Source of the DNA: Lepturacanthus savala
Lineage: Eukaryota; Chordata; Actinopteri; Scombriformes; Trichiuridae
Assembly (NCBI GenBank): GCA_030544235.1
Contig: CM060468.1
Span: forward strand, 5,183,758 to 5,247,757
Reading direction: 5' to 3'
Length of the DNA: 64,000 nucleotides
Every line of letters starts with the position of its first letter. Positions within the stretch are counted from its first letter, which is position 1. Shown here piece after piece: positions 1-14,000 of the stretch. Both the position numbers and the translations under genes were made by a program. The notes beneath the pieces were generated by a model, which did no database searches, was not told where the DNA came from, and was given only the letters and a program-made list of their open reading frames with translations.

Positions 1-2002
1 CTGTCTCACACACACACACACACAAAAACATCAACTCATTGCATCAGGCAATTGTTTCCTCTCTGATACAGTCTGTATGGAGACAATTTGTTTATTAGTG
101 GCTGTGAGAATATTTTTGCAGGGGGTTTTGGTTCAAGTCACTTCCTCATTTCCAGTTCCAGAGCTGCATGAAGTGTGTTTGAATGAGGTAGCTGTGTTTC
201 CTTTTAACAAGACGATTTGATTTTTAATATCCGATAAACTGATGTCATAAGGAAGAAGTGGGGCAATGAATGAAACAAATACAATACATTAAATATTTTA
301 AAATATAAGCATGAAACATGTAAATTTTATAATGCTGGAAGTTCCAAATGTAGCAGACGTTGCAGAAATGAGTCATGAATGCAATGTGAGAATTTACCCA
401 AGAGGTTAAAAATTTCTCACGGTAAAGTCATGTCTGTTCCGGGTCCTCGCCATCTTATAATTCAAATATTAAAATTCTCTCCATTGCTTCATTTTGTATT
501 TGTGTTGTCTGGCTTTCCTTGAAGAGGGATCCCAACTTTTCTGCTCTTCCTGAGGTTTCTTTCCTTTTTTTCCCCAACTAAGGCTTTTTTAGGGGGGGGG
601 GTTCCTAATTTAAATCAAGGGAGTTAGGACAGGGGATGTTATATTGTTGTACAGATTATAATGACTCCTGAGGCAAATTTGTGATTTTGGTCTACACAAA
701 TAAAAAAAGAAATACTCCACACATTCATGCATAACCACACAAGCATGTCTAGTCACTGACCCAGATGACCATTAATGTGTGTTTACTGTCTACAGCCACC
801 ACCTACGTACACTCCTAAATACAGTAAGTGTTGGTGTTGCTCTACTGCTGACTCACACACACACGCACACACATACATAAGCTGACCGCTTATCCACACA
901 GCAGCCAGACAAACACATACTGTTGAGATTAACAGCTTTTCTGTTAACCTACACACCAGCACATGCTGGCCAGCTCACATGAAATAGCTTTCTCTGTTGG
1001 TCCAAACAACAATTCAAAATATTTCATTTACAATGTTATAAAACAGAGAAAACCACCAAAATGTGTCTTTGTTTTATACCTTCTCCTAATGATTAACCTA
1101 TTATTAGAATTATTGTAGGTTTTGACTTCTAATCATTGATTAATCAATAACCTCTAGTTTTAAATCTTACAAATATATAGCTTGTGTGAACTGTGCCTGG
1201 GTCCCCTTAAGATTATCTTAAGAATGGTTAAGACTACCATACCAAAACATGGAAGTGGACTGCTATTTTGAATGTGACATCATAACTATTTGTCCCATAC
1301 AAGCATGGACATAGCTGATAGAGTAGGCATGAGAGTTGGTTGTTCTTGACATCATCTCCAAAAGATCAATAACAGAAGGCATGGTGCAAAGGTCGACTGA
1401 GGTACATAAAACTGGTATATGAAGAAGCCCTACTGTACACACACGTGAAAATGCTGACTCAATCTTGATATTATCCACGGTGATGTCTCATGGTCATTTG
1501 CAGCATTGCAGTGTTTGTAGTGGGGAGGTGAAGAGGTCTTGGATCCTCTTTGTGAACTTTATTTTTAGCAGTGAGGAAGAAAATGTGTCACAGGACCCTT
1601 AATCACCAGGCCTGACCTTTTTATGCACACACACACTCACACTCATGCACACACCCCATTTATGTTAGCCCTTCTCTTTCAATCACAGACGCGTGGACAC
1701 ACACGCCATTGTGGAGAGCCTCACAGGCCTCTTACTGTCAGACAGAGAGAGCTTTAGAAAGAGTGCTGAGTAACACCAGTGTTTAAATAACCATAAATGC
1801 ATCTGGGCATGAAAGCCTTCACAACATGTCCCTGTCACTAATTTAGAGGAACGCTTTCTTTTACGAGAACCGATTTGCTTCGTTAATATTACTTATTATC
1901 ATGACTGACTTGGTCATGCCGTACTGTATGTTGAAGGTCATGTTGTTTTGTCTCTCAGGTGTGCATCCCTTTATTTAATCTCACAGCGCTCCTTTGACAC
2001 AT

Positions 2003-2273
2003 AGGGCTGTAGCTTTTATTTTCATTATGCATTAATCAGTTCATTATTTCCTAGATTAATCAATTAGATATTGTCCAGAAAATGTCAATATCTCTTTCTC
2101 AAACTTAAAAGTGTTTGTTTTTTTTTGTCAGATTATTAAGATAGAAAATCTACCTTTAAGTAGCTGGACTCAGACAATTCCAACTTTTTTATTTAATGAC
2201 TCAGAAATTATTACTCAAATATCAAAATAGTTGGCAAATAATTGATTAATTGCTAACTAATTGCTGCAGTTGT
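2003..2273. mobile_element. Degraded non-autonomous DNA element
   Basis: The segment starts AGGGCTGTAGCT and ends with CTGCAGTTGT, so its ends are roughly complementary. Inside are repeated ATTAATCAATTA-type words and a block about a tissue-neutral AAGTAGCTGGACTCAG core. This is the layout of a very common teleost repeat that begins GGGCTGCAACTA and ends TTGCAGCTCT. The class is not certain and no clean target duplication was found. Confidence 0.5.
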
Positions 2274-3789
2274 ACCAACACCCCTTCACAGTACATCTGC
2301 TCAGAGGACATTTCAAAGATGTGTACAGATGACAGTTCCCTTCTTCATCCTGGGCAGCTGTCTTTTTTTAGTCTAAGGACACATTTCTGTATAAAGTTGT
2401 ATAAAGACCTGAAATCTCAATTTATCTGCACTGAATTACTGTTGTTTTTTGTAACAGTTGCATGAATATAAAAGACAACAAAGCACATCTAAACAGGATT
2501 GTATTTCTGCTACTTCAAACACAGACGGTCATCAAAGTTTGCCTGAGGGAGCTGTGGAGCAGAGGCTGCGTAGTGACGCATCGTTTATTTCTGCTAATGC
2601 TGGATGGATCCCTTCAGGCTCTGCTGTTTGTTGTCACATGAAACTCTCTCTTTCTCCCTGATCTTGCAGACCTACTTGTTCTCCTCTGAGCCTGCCGCTG
2701 AAACCTGAGCTCGTATCAGACCTCTGGCTGTCTGCCACTCCATCCTCAATAACCCTGCTCACCTGTGAATATACAGTGTGTGTGTGTGTGTGCGCATGCG
2801 AGTGTGTGAGATGGAAAGAGAGAGGGAGTAGCATCACAGCAGACACTTTTCAAGCTGTCTGGTGTGAAAATGTCATTCTTCAGTCCCATAATTTATGAGA
2901 CAAGCATTTATATGCATAGACGTGCATGCACATGTGCAGGTCTCGTTCGTCCATCCTTGATCGTTGTCAGTGCGTCAGACAGACATGCCAGGTGTCAGAT
3001 TACCTTTCATGCGTGTAACTGTGCACCTTTTATGATGTCACAGGCTCGCCATTGTCTGTTCATTTGAATAGCTTCTTGTGTTTTGTGTATTTTTGTGTTG
3101 CCACCTGCAAGTGTCTGTGCCCCTGAGTAAAACATTGTCCTGTGCATGTAGGAGTGACTTCATACATAAACACTCCTGTTAGGTGGAGTGTTTGTGTGGT
3201 TGTGTTTGTTGTCTTTAGCTGATTAGTCTTTACCACCAAGTATCACATGTAGCGGAGGGGGAAAAAAGGCCCTTTTTAGAGGTGGAAAAGCAAACTTCAG
3301 CTGTAATGGTGCACTGAAAGACATACAGACTTGAGTGTTTCCATTTGCATGACTGATAATGATAAATGTCTGAGACCATGGCTCTAAATGCACTGCAGAT
3401 ATTGCACCACACTGAGACACGTGGCACAGCTCACTTTCTGGTAGCTTAAGCACTTAACTTAGAGGGGGAATACCATTAAAGGCAATCAGGGCTGTCCTTT
3501 TTAGCGGGTGTATCGAGACAAAGTGGTGATGGACCTGCGGCTGAACAGGAGAGTTAATGTACTAGGCCACTTGATGACTAGGTAATGAGAAAAAGGCAGG
3601 TGGAAGTTATGTGACGCTACAGCTGTGGTTGAAGGAAGAGTCCAAATGGACATCAGGCTGTTTTACACCAGCTATCCTGCTTTGGTTTCTTATGGTGACA
3701 GAAATAGCTTTCCTCCAGAGAGTGACTGTGACAGTGTAAACCCCCTCCTGCCTTACGCGATAATTACCTTGGCACCGAACCATGTGCTA

Positions 3790-3912
3790 GAATCACCCTG
3801 GTAGCCGGAAGGATAATGCAAATGCCACATGACTGCAACGTCCCTCGTTCGATTCCAGCCAGGGACCCTTGTTGCGTGTCTCTTGGCTGCCCACTGTCCG
3901 ATTAGGGCAAAA
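3790..3912 (+). repeat. tRNA-derived SINE remnant
   Basis: A pol III B-box-like string CGTTCGATTCC lies near 3845-3855. It is followed by GGGACCCTTGTTGCGTGTCTC and then CACTGTCCGATTAGGGCAAAAA. This order (B box, CCTTTGYTGCATGTC-like body, CCTATTAAAGGCAAAAA-like tail) matches a SINE family widespread in teleosts. The A-box side is eroded, so it is not a working tRNA gene. Confidence 0.55.
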
Positions 3913-4829
3913 ACAACAACTGCATTTTTATCCATCTATAAGTGTGAGTCTTTTCCTTTCTGTGTGTGTGTGTTCTCTGGCAGGGGGACCAGATTGTCAG
4001 ATGAGGGGAGAGCAGGCTGACCTTTTGTTCTGTTTGCTTAGTGGGCATTCCTCTGAGTATTTGGCCCTCAACCAAGTTGAAACCAACCAGCCAGCTTCCA
4101 ACTGGACTCAGCACAGTACTGCCCCCACAGGGACACAGTGGCGCTGTCAACTAGTTGTTAATGAAAAGGACCACAGAAGAGAGCCTGCATGTGGGGGATA
4201 AACATCATCAGCATGCTGGATGTTTTGATACAGCTTTACAATTCTTATTTAAGTTGCCTGTTTCATATTCCGGATTTGTTTGAACAACCGCAGAAGCAGA
4301 ACATAATTTTAAGGGTCTTTTTCACCTGTCTTTTCTAAGCTTTGTCAGATTTAAATTTTTTAATAGAGAAAGCTTGTGTTTAATGTGTTCTTTTCCTCCT
4401 TCACGGCAGATGTCGCAGCTGTGTTTTTTTAAAAATCTTGTGACTTGAAACCTGGCTTGAATTAGCCTAATCGTGTTTGCTCTGAGCTGGTTTAAAAAGA
4501 ATGGCTTCCTGGTTCTCCTGGGACACCGCACTGAGGTGATCATTCATGAGTCATGGGAACATTGGATTGCTTACATGTGCCATGTTTGCCTTTAGGTTGG
4601 ATGAGCTCAACGTGAGTAAAGACGATAGATGAGTCATCCTTCTGTTTCAGCATTAGCTCTGATGTTGTTTTGTCATCTTTGTAACCTCAGCTTTCCTTAA
4701 GTTTTCAAAGGCTGATGTACTTATCCCAAAACTACACCCAGCAATCATCAGAATGACATATTGAGAACAAATATATATCCAAAAGTATCTTTCCTTAATT
4801 CATTTTTTTTATCTCCTGTGTCTCTCCAG

Positions 4830-4866
4830 GTCCTTATGGTTGAGGTGGTGTGTGGTGCCCCTTGCC
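4830..4866 (+). other. pik3cb: pik3cb 5' UTR part of first coding exon
   Basis: A polypyrimidine tract and CAG acceptor end at 4829, giving 37 untranslated bases before the chosen ATG. An out-of-frame ATG at 4836 lies 31 bases upstream of the start and would overlap it. The main ATG has a purine at -3. Confidence 0.7.
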
Positions 4867-5025
4867 ATGCCTCCTGCCATGACAGACCTCCTGGACATAT
4901 GGGCGGCCCACTCGCCGCTGGCCGGCCATGCTCAGGACCAGATCACTGTGGACTTTCTGCTGCCCACTGGTATCTACATCCAGATGGATGTTCCACGCGA
5001 GGCCACCATTCAGCACATCAAACTG
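4867..5025 (+). CDS. pik3cb: pik3cb coding exon 1 (aa 1-53)
   Basis: Begins MPPAMTDLLDIW and carries VDFLLPTGIYIQMDV, the start of the adaptor-binding domain. Donor CTG|GTGAGT, phase 0. Confidence 0.93.
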
Positions 5026-8000
5026 GTGAGTGGCATTGGGTCTGGCAAAATGAGACTACTTGCAACATAACTGACCGTTAAAAACAGAATATATTAACAC
5101 CTAAAGGAGATTAGATGAATTCATTTGCTGGTCTATGTGTCCTTTCTTGCATTTACACACCCATTGATCTGTTGTCCTACAGTCTACAGCCCACACACAT
5201 ATACTTATACATATTACATATACAAGAACACAGAACTGTTCAATTGGACATTATCTTCCTCTGCCTGTTTTGACAGGCAGCTGTTGTGGCTGGGTGGGTG
5301 TTTTTTGTTTGCGGAGGATTATTGCATTCAGGATGCAAATAGCTCATGACATCATGCATGACTGTGACTAATCCCGTGGAGGTCAAAAGTGACAGACTTG
5401 ATGGGCCTTTTTTTCCTTGAGAAGTTGGTTAAGAAAATTACTCAGTGTCACAAAGCTGCATGTTAGTGTGAATATGTTTAAAATGAGAGTTGTACTATCG
5501 ATGTGTGTGGGTAATAGTGGCCCCTGTGATGTTATTTAGGTATCAATTTACACCAAGTGACCGGAAAAGTGAAAACACCTGCACGACGCAGGGCAATGAA
5601 ACGCAGTATCCCTGCAATAACTACTACCTTACGTTAGGTTTTCTCTGAGGCTGAGTTATGTGCTGCTGTTGTGTCAGGCTGCATTATATTCAAAGCAGCT
5701 TTGTAATATTTTATCCATCTTGTTTTCATATACAGAAAAACTTGTTGGATTGAGTTTCATCATAATTGCAGCTGTCTTTTTTTCTGGCTACTCAGCCACA
5801 ACCTTCTCATAATTGATATTTAACATTCTTGAATATTATGATCGATGAAAACATATCGACACACACACGCCAAATGTATTTTCCCTAGAAAAGCACCCAC
5901 AAGAAAGCCTGAAGAGGTTCTTCTGAATCGCAACTGACTGTTGTTTCCTAGAAATCACTTCTGGCTTTATCGGTAACATGACCAAAGCTATACACTGACA
6001 TCCAAAGATATTTGCTTAGCAATAAAGGCTGTTCTGTGATGAAGGTTTTTTTGGCACATGTTCCAACCTTTAAGTTCACTGGAAAACCTGTATGTGTGTT
6101 TCCCTGCGGGAATCATGTGCATGAAACAATAAAAGTTCTGACAAATTATATTTATCATGAGCACTGGAGCAAGAAAATACAGGAGACGGTGAAAGTGAGA
6201 CTCCTCTGAGACCTTTCTAGAAAATGAAAGAAAGGACTACAGTGAGGTTGCCAGGTGGGGTATTAATTTAATTAAAGGGTGGTAGATTCTTTTTGACCTT
6301 TTGCTGGCCTTTCAAACAGCTGTGTACTAGACTCTTAATCAGCGATCAAACAGCCAAGGAGAGCAGCGTTATAAGAGTGTTTCATTCATTCCAGTATATA
6401 CTTGATGTGATTTCCCAGAAAGCAGAACATTTTATGATTTGTGGAACTGACAGTTATCATGTGAAAATCTACATTTTCCAGACTATTGGCTTGACACAGG
6501 GAAAATAACCGTAACTGCAGCTTTTATAAAGTATGTTAATAGGTATTGGATTTCTGAGAACACTGCACAATCAAATAATATCATCATTCATTAATTCTGC
6601 ATACATATTTTTGGAGGGAGATGGGATGATCAACATAACAAAACAAAAAAAACACACAAGTGTTCCTAGAGAAGCTTGTACTGTAGTTGTTGGAAGAGTA
6701 AATGTGTCCTGTTCCAGGACACCACAGCACAGCTCCATAACCTCAGACAAGCACACACATACCGTGACATCCAACCCTGTGACCATGCTGCAGGGACACA
6801 GGGACATGAATCATGCCAGGATTGGCTGGTGGATAATATATTATTCATTTCCTGATTGGCTCTTCCAGACGCTGTGTCGTGTTGATCATGAAACAAACAC
6901 TTTCATCAATATATCACATCATGTAATGTGTTTATTCTTATGGATTTTAGGCATTGTTTGAAAATCAAATGAAATACTCTATTTGGGCCCCATATGAATC
7001 TGTACTCTGTTCATCTAAGGTAGGGGTGGGCAACCCTGGTCCTGGAGAGTCACTTTGTTCCAGTTATTTGTTCCAACCAAGCAGGAACACACCTGATTCT
7101 ACTAATCAACCATTAGGGCCCTAGGTATCGAGCTTCATTAGTAGAATCAGGTGTGTTCCTGCTTGGTTGGAACAAAAACATGCGCCCACAGTGGCTCTCC
7201 AGGACCAGGGTTGCCCACCCCTGATATAAGGGATAAAAGACTGCCTGACCCTTTAAAAAATGCCTTAAAATACGTTATTATAAAGCTTAAAAGCCTAATT
7301 ATGCACATTGTTAATTCTTCCTCTCTCCTCCAGCTCTTATGGAAGCAAGCTCAGACATTCCCATTGTTTCCCTCCCTGGGGGAGATGGAGAGCCACATGT
7401 TCGAGTGTGTCAACCAAGCAGCCGTGCACGAAGAACTGGAGGACGAAACCCGCAGGCTGTGCGACGTACGCCCTTTCCTGCCGGTCCTCAAGCTGGTGAC
7501 GCGCAACTGCGGTCGAGCAGAGCGCTTGCTGGACTCCAAAATCGGCGTGCTCATTGGCAAGGGTGCGGCAGCATTGCTCTCAAGAATTGATGCTTGTGTT
7601 TACAGTTGTAGCAATTTTGTTGTTTTGTTTTTTTTTACGTGCTGAGACACGTGTTACAATACCATGCAAGCTCTCAAACACATTATTCCCTCCTTGAGTG
7701 ATCGGTCTACTGTCCCTGGTTGGCATTACCAATAAAAAAAAGCACTTGAGTGTTGGTAAATGGGACAGTAAATCATTCCCTGTGCACAACAAGCCTTAAG
7801 CACCTCCTCCAGTGCACTAAGTAGCTCTCCTACTCAGCACATTCATCCTGGCCTTTAGTGTTGGGGCTTGTCTGCAGCTGACTCCCATCAGAAGCCCAGC
7901 TGTCTGACAAAGAAGCATAGATTGACTGGACGTGTTCCTGATATTTCTCCAATCAGCTGTCACTTTGTATTATCTCTGGCGAAGATTAGGCCTTTAAGAG

Positions 8001-11000
8001 GATCAGAGGTGAATCCATCACTACTATAGAAACAGCCTGTTTAGTGACGTATTCAAAGATAGACTGAAAGTCAGATTCATTGAAAGAATTGATTTCCTAT
8101 GACACTACATGTAATAAATGAAACGTACAATAATTACACTTGTTATAAGTGAATTATGTTTTATTTGGAAAGTTGTTTTTTTTTTATTTGACTTTGATCC
8201 CAGCAGACATGTCTCTCAATGAAGTATAATGCATTGTACACACCCTTAATTCATATTTTATTATAGTTGCATACAATACACACTCAAAGAACCATTTGAT
8301 TTTTAAAACGTCACACACATCCACATCACTTCTCACTGAGAAAGTAAGGATTATGGAAATCACTTAGCCATAGCAGGAAGAAAAAGAACAAGGTAGAAAA
8401 GTGGCTCTGAGGCTAATTGAAGGACATTTGGATGATATTGATATTTTTCCCCTCCTGGCTCCACTTTGGTCTGACATGATCTTTTAAAGGCTTTTGTCAG
8501 TGTAAAGCATTTGAAAAGCAACCCCTCAGCAAGCCCCATGCAAACACACACACACACACATCTACCTTGTGCCTTGCGCAGTAATAAACTATTACACAAG
8601 CCCCAACAGTTTTTTTACTCTCCAGAAATGCAGTCACACAGGCCGGTTCACACAATGCAGCTAATGTGATCCAGAGCACTTCTTTGAAAGCTGAGGGTCA
8701 TATGAATGTTAAATGGCTTTAAATGTCAACATGTTGTTTTCATTTCTGAGAGAGAATTTGTGCAGTAGCCCTTTGAATAATAATGAGACAAAAGCTCAAT
8801 ATTGTGGAGAAAGATAAAGTATAATCAGCCAAACAGCAGTTCATTCCTCTGCCGTTTAGTACCAGTGTGAATTTGAGGACACTCTAGTTTAATTCCACAA
8901 TAGACTGCTATTTGTAATCCTATTTACACATTTATTACCAGCAGGTGCAACTGCCTGACATCAAGTGTCCCACAGGTGTTTGTGCATTTTACATGAACCT
9001 TTAATCCTGCGCTTTAAAGCAAGTTATCTGGTGTATACAGGATCCTTTTCTCACCCGAGAGCTTGTTCAGCTTCATGAGAGCACATCAAATAAACACTGA
9101 ATAAGTAGAGTCTGTACCAGTTTCTTAATAAATATTTATAGTTTTTATTACATGAAGTTATCACAATATGTGCAGTACCACACAAACACACTTTCCCGTT
9201 GCCTTGAACGAGAAAGTGTGTTCAAACTTTTGAACAGCACTTTAAATCACAATATTTTCTTATCAGATAAACAGACCACTTGAAAATACTTTCACTAATC
9301 CAATCTGTCCACTTTATATGAATCATGATGTTATCCTATTTTCTGGCAACACTGCAACCATTGTTTTTGTTCTCAAACCTCTGCTAGGTCTCCATGAACT
9401 CAATGCCACAAATGACCCGGAGGTGAAGGACTTTCGCAGTAAGATGTTTCGTATCAGTGAAGAGAGGATGCAACGTGTCCAGATGATGACATGGACGGAG
9501 TGGCTGGAGTCCTGCTTCTCCCCACAGCTTGAGCCCACAGCTGGGTCAGCCATCACCGACGGACTCAACGACCGGCCCGACCTGAAAGTCATTATCCACT
9601 TTGACCAGTCTCAGGTGAGTGTCTGTCACCCTTTGCTGCAGTTCAGAGTGGACAACCCTGGTCTTGGAGAGCTGCTGTGGGTACTGTGGGTGTGTTCCAA
9701 GCAGGAACACACCCGATTCTACTAATCAACCATTAGGGCCCTTGCTATGGAGCTTCATTAGTAGAATCTGGTGTATTCCTGCTTGGTTGGAACAAAAACC
9801 TGCACCCACAGTGGCTCTCAGGAGCAGGATTGCCCACCCCTGCTATAGTTGGGTAGTAAGTGGAGATCAAGATTTATTTAAAAGATAGACTGAAGCTTTG
9901 AATAAAGAGAGGTTGGCTTCTTCATAATACAATGAGGATACTGTGGACTGTGAACCTCTCCACACTTGGCATGAGTAAGAGCAGAACACCTATCTCATGA
10001 TCATAAGCAAGATTACAACCCATTGAATTGTGTCTCTTTATTATAAAGTCCATCCGATTTTTCTGTATTTCTTTTTTGAGCCTTTTATTTTTTATGAGAT
10101 TGTCAGTAAAATCAATGACAGGAAATGAGGAGGATCGTGAGAAAGGGAAGGACATGCAATTAAAGGTTTGTGACCGGAAGCCCTGGGGACATTGTGGTTC
10201 ACAGTCATCTACTTAACTCCTCATGTCAGTTTACATGATTGATGGGTAGATGGATAGATGGGCCATTGAGATGCCTTTTTTTTTTCTTTTTGTGTGCATT
10301 CAATGCATTCTGGCAGCTGACTGTACTACATCCAACAAATGTTTACTTAAAATTGTAACTTCTCATTAAATGAAAACTGGTGATGAGTTGGCAACAATAT
10401 TATCACTGTCCTCTGTGAAAACAGTTTTATCAGTTAGTCTTTCTGATGAAAATCATGTAGATATTAAGTGATTATTTTTCAAATTAACTTTGTACGTACA
10501 AATTTAAATTTAAATTTGCCTATTATACACTGGACAATTGTTCTCACGATTTCATTGTGCTATAAGTGTGAGACACTTCTTTATAGACCGTTAGCAGTGA
10601 GCTTATTTGTATTCTTAACAAAAACAGACAGAGACCATAAAATCATTTCATAATTATAGTTACTTTACTCATTAAGGGAGAATGCTATGCAGGGAAACCG
10701 TAAATCCGAACCATAGCATGCTACCTGTCCAACATCTCTGCATACATAATAAGCTCACAATAACGGTGAGACCACTACAGCAGACAAAACCACCTTGTGT
10801 GAATGGCAGAAGCAGCCACGTGACTCCACCAGCACAGGCACATGCACTGTAGCACAGCTCAGTTTGCAGCTCCATAATAGTCACGTGACTGAGCCCACTA
10901 GCATGTCATATGACGTCACTAACTGGGTCAAAACTATCTGTGAAATGATGCCATCCTCCCGGACACATGCACATATTAGCCTGGCAGCTCAAGGGACTCA

Positions 11001-14000
11001 AACACTGATTAAAATGAACCTCTTTGCCTTCTCCTCCACTGATCTCTGCAGCCTTCCATCTGACGCTGTCTGTGTGTCTTTCTGTTATCTTCTGTCATAG
11101 AAATTGTGTTATTTAATAATAAAACAGATGGTCATGTCCCTTTTAGTATGTGTTATATGAGCTTTGATCAGCGTCACAGACACACACAAAGACAGGCCAT
11201 CTGTGCCACTGTGCTTAGGTGGACATGGACAGGAAGCGTTATTTGGGAGGTCAGACACAATAAGCCACATTACAGACAGGAAGTGCGGTGATGTGTTTTA
11301 TTGTTGTAAAGTGAATATGACCAAGGCTCAGTGGTGAACCTTCCTTTCAGCTATATCATCAGTAGTTAACCATAGTCTTGTGCACTTGGTCCCTTGTTGC
11401 ATTTTCATTGAAATCTAATTTAAAATTTTAAAACTAACCAATATTGAAATAACTGTTTTCTCAGGATGAAGAGTAAACAGCATACAACTATATTTCTGAG
11501 CTGCTGGTTTTGTAGTTCCACCATAATGCAGGCATGGGATATTTTCTGTTGTTAATTATTAATGGATGACATTTTTTATCAGACATCCAGGAAATTATAA
11601 TTCCATCTCAGGTATCAGGTCAGTACTGAGCTATAAATAGGATGAAACAGTGAGCCTCGCTCCGGCACTCAGAACATATTAGACTGGCTGTGTCAATGTG
11701 TGGAGGACTCGTGTGCATTTACACGCACTGTAATTCAGTCTGTTGGAGTGTGATTTCATTCTGACTGCACAAATGCACACATGCCCAAGCGATCACACGT
11801 GTATGAACTCTGACTCCTTACTCCCATCTGCTTTTTTGACAACCAGTCCACTTTTGATTCTCACAAAAGATTTATTATCTGCTTATATTTCTTTTAGATT
11901 TCTGTATCATTGAACTGTCTTTCTTTTCTTTTTTTTCCCCTTTGCAGGACTCAGCCAGTCTGAAGGTGCCATCGTCCTGCACCCCCACTGAGCTGATGGA
12001 GCTGGCTGTGAGGAAGTGGCTGACCACCCACGGGCCTGAGGAGGAGGCATGGAAGGGACAGTATGTACTGAGGGTCAGCAATTGCCTGGAGTTCCTCTGT
12101 GGAGACCAGCCTCTCATTCAGTACAAGGTAAACATGCAGATAAAGGACCATCATATAGCAATATAGTAGATTTATAAAGGTAACTGTATTTGTAGTTGTT
12201 GTCAGTGCCTTAACCTTGTAAATTTTGTCATGTCTGACTGGGAAATGTTTAGATATAAACTATGATTAATGGGCATGAACTTCACAGCTAATGGCTCAAC
12301 AATAATATTTTTGGTGTCGGTGTGGATGGACGATTGTGTGTTTACAGTATGCATGGTTACTCATGTTCAGCTGTTTTGGAAAACGATTCAGGCAATCCGG
12401 ATAAGCCTAAATGTGAGTCAGGCACAAAACAAAACATTTCAGTTCATGCCAGAAGCTTTATTACTAACTTCAATAGACCATGGCAAGACAGAGTTGTCCC
12501 ATTGTATCGTTTGCTGTTAAAGTTCTACATTTGATTTTATAGACAGTTTTATTTTTAGAGGAGGTGATAGGAATAGTTACACAAAAGCGGTCATCAAGCA
12601 TAAAAAGCTGCAAAATGGTGTGTGATACTCAGCAGGAAACACAGAAAGAGTCAAATCACTTAAAGAATACATTTGTGTGCTGACAATGGACATGAGAATA
12701 TCATTACTTTGTCTTCTCATTAGAAAGTAAAGGTCTGAAGAAAATAGGATTTACAGCCTCGGTAGGTAAATGTAAGCATCTAAAATTCTCCAAGCTCCAT
12801 TTGATTCGTCTCTTGTATTGCTTTTTTAGGATCAGGTCCTGACTGTGTGCAGCATTGTATCTTAACTTAAAGCAACCTTGTCTTTGTGTGCAGTATGTCC
12901 GCACTTGCATGCAAGCCAAGGAGTCTCCACACCTCACCCTGGTCCACACCAGTACCGTCAAGGCCATGTTTGAAAAGGAAATCTGTGCCATCGGAGCGGT
13001 GGTTAGCCGCAAATCCTCTAACCCACCTTTACCACTACCTCCCAAGAGAAGGGTTCCCACGGTTAGTATGTGTGGCTTTGTGCATGAATGTGGATCCCAC
13101 TTCTTCTTGATGGTGATTTTGCCTGTTAAATAGTTGCATATGCAGGTCAACTGATTTAGATCTTCTGTGGCTGAGGTGATGTAAATTTGCACTCATTCAC
13201 TTGATAACAGTTGATGTTTAGAGGCATATATGAAAATGTTCCTATGTACACTAGATAACAGTCCCTCAGTAACCACCAGTGTTTACCGAACAGTTTTCTT
13301 GTTTCACCAAAATAGCACTGAAGCAGGCAGGTGTGCATGTTTACCAAGCAAACAGGTACTTGGTAGTTGCCGCCTGTCTTTTATGAGGCAGTGATCTGTG
13401 TCGCAACAAGCCTGCGCTGCCCTGCCAGCATTTGCCACGTTGTCAAAAAACATCACTAGCTCCTTGCTGATCCTGCCAGGTGCACGGTGACACTGCTCCC
13501 TGATGCGTGTGGCCACATTTGAAATGTCATTGAATTTAATTGGCCCTTCGTAAGCGCGTTTCCAGGGGTTTTAATTGCCTAATGTCACACTGACTGTTGA
13601 TGCTCGGTGATGTGCACCTGAGAAGGTGTGTAAATACAACACATCACATTTATCACATATTATCCTGAGTAGAAGACACACACTGAATCATTACTTCAAC
13701 TTGCTCATACTGTTCCCACCTTATGAAATAGTTTTGGGTGTGTTTGCAGTAAAAACAACTACTAGCTTCCCCTTACTTCCCCATTTTGCTGTTGTGTGCA
13801 TTCATACTTGGTGCATAATGTGACTTGGGAATTACAGAGAATCACTGTATATCCTCAAATTATTAATGTACTGAAACATTTTTCCAGATAAAAGGGTCCA
13901 AATGAACTGGGTTAAGACTGCAATAACAGATTACTTATCAGATGAGTGGCTCATTATCGTTAATATTTTAATGACAGGCACAAAAGCGCTTCTTTCTAGA

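Larger units (their letters stand above)
1..4829. other. Upstream non-coding region of pik3cb
   Basis: I see no coding exon here. The stretch holds short CA tracts (for example the first 26 bases and about 853-872), a degraded DNA element near 2003-2273 and a SINE-like copy near 3790-3912. Because the first coding exon of pik3cb begins with a splice acceptor at 4828-4829, at least part of this stretch is inferred to be 5' intron. I could not locate the upstream non-coding exon or the promoter. Confidence 0.6.
9615..11947 (+). other. pik3cb: pik3cb intron 3
   Basis: Contains a miniature element 30 bp past the donor (9644-9842) and a cluster of two CACGTG boxes plus a palindromic CRE at 10817-10918. 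No coding signal otherwise. Confidence 0.85.

Noticed and set aside
3790..3912. A functional tRNA gene
   Set aside because: Only a B-box-like string is intact; no cloverleaf or anticodon arm could be drawn, and a SINE-type tail follows.
6533..6961. Open frame of 142 codons inside pik3cb intron 1
   Set aside because: No family resemblance, low-complexity composition, no splice partners.
7151..7645. Frame running from a miniature element through pik3cb exon 2
   Set aside because: Only the 7334-7562 part is a real exon; the rest is mobile-element and intron sequence read through.
12704..13192. Minus-strand frame of 162 codons opposite pik3cb exon 5
   Set aside because: Antisense of a coding exon; the sense strand has matching splice sites and a known family.
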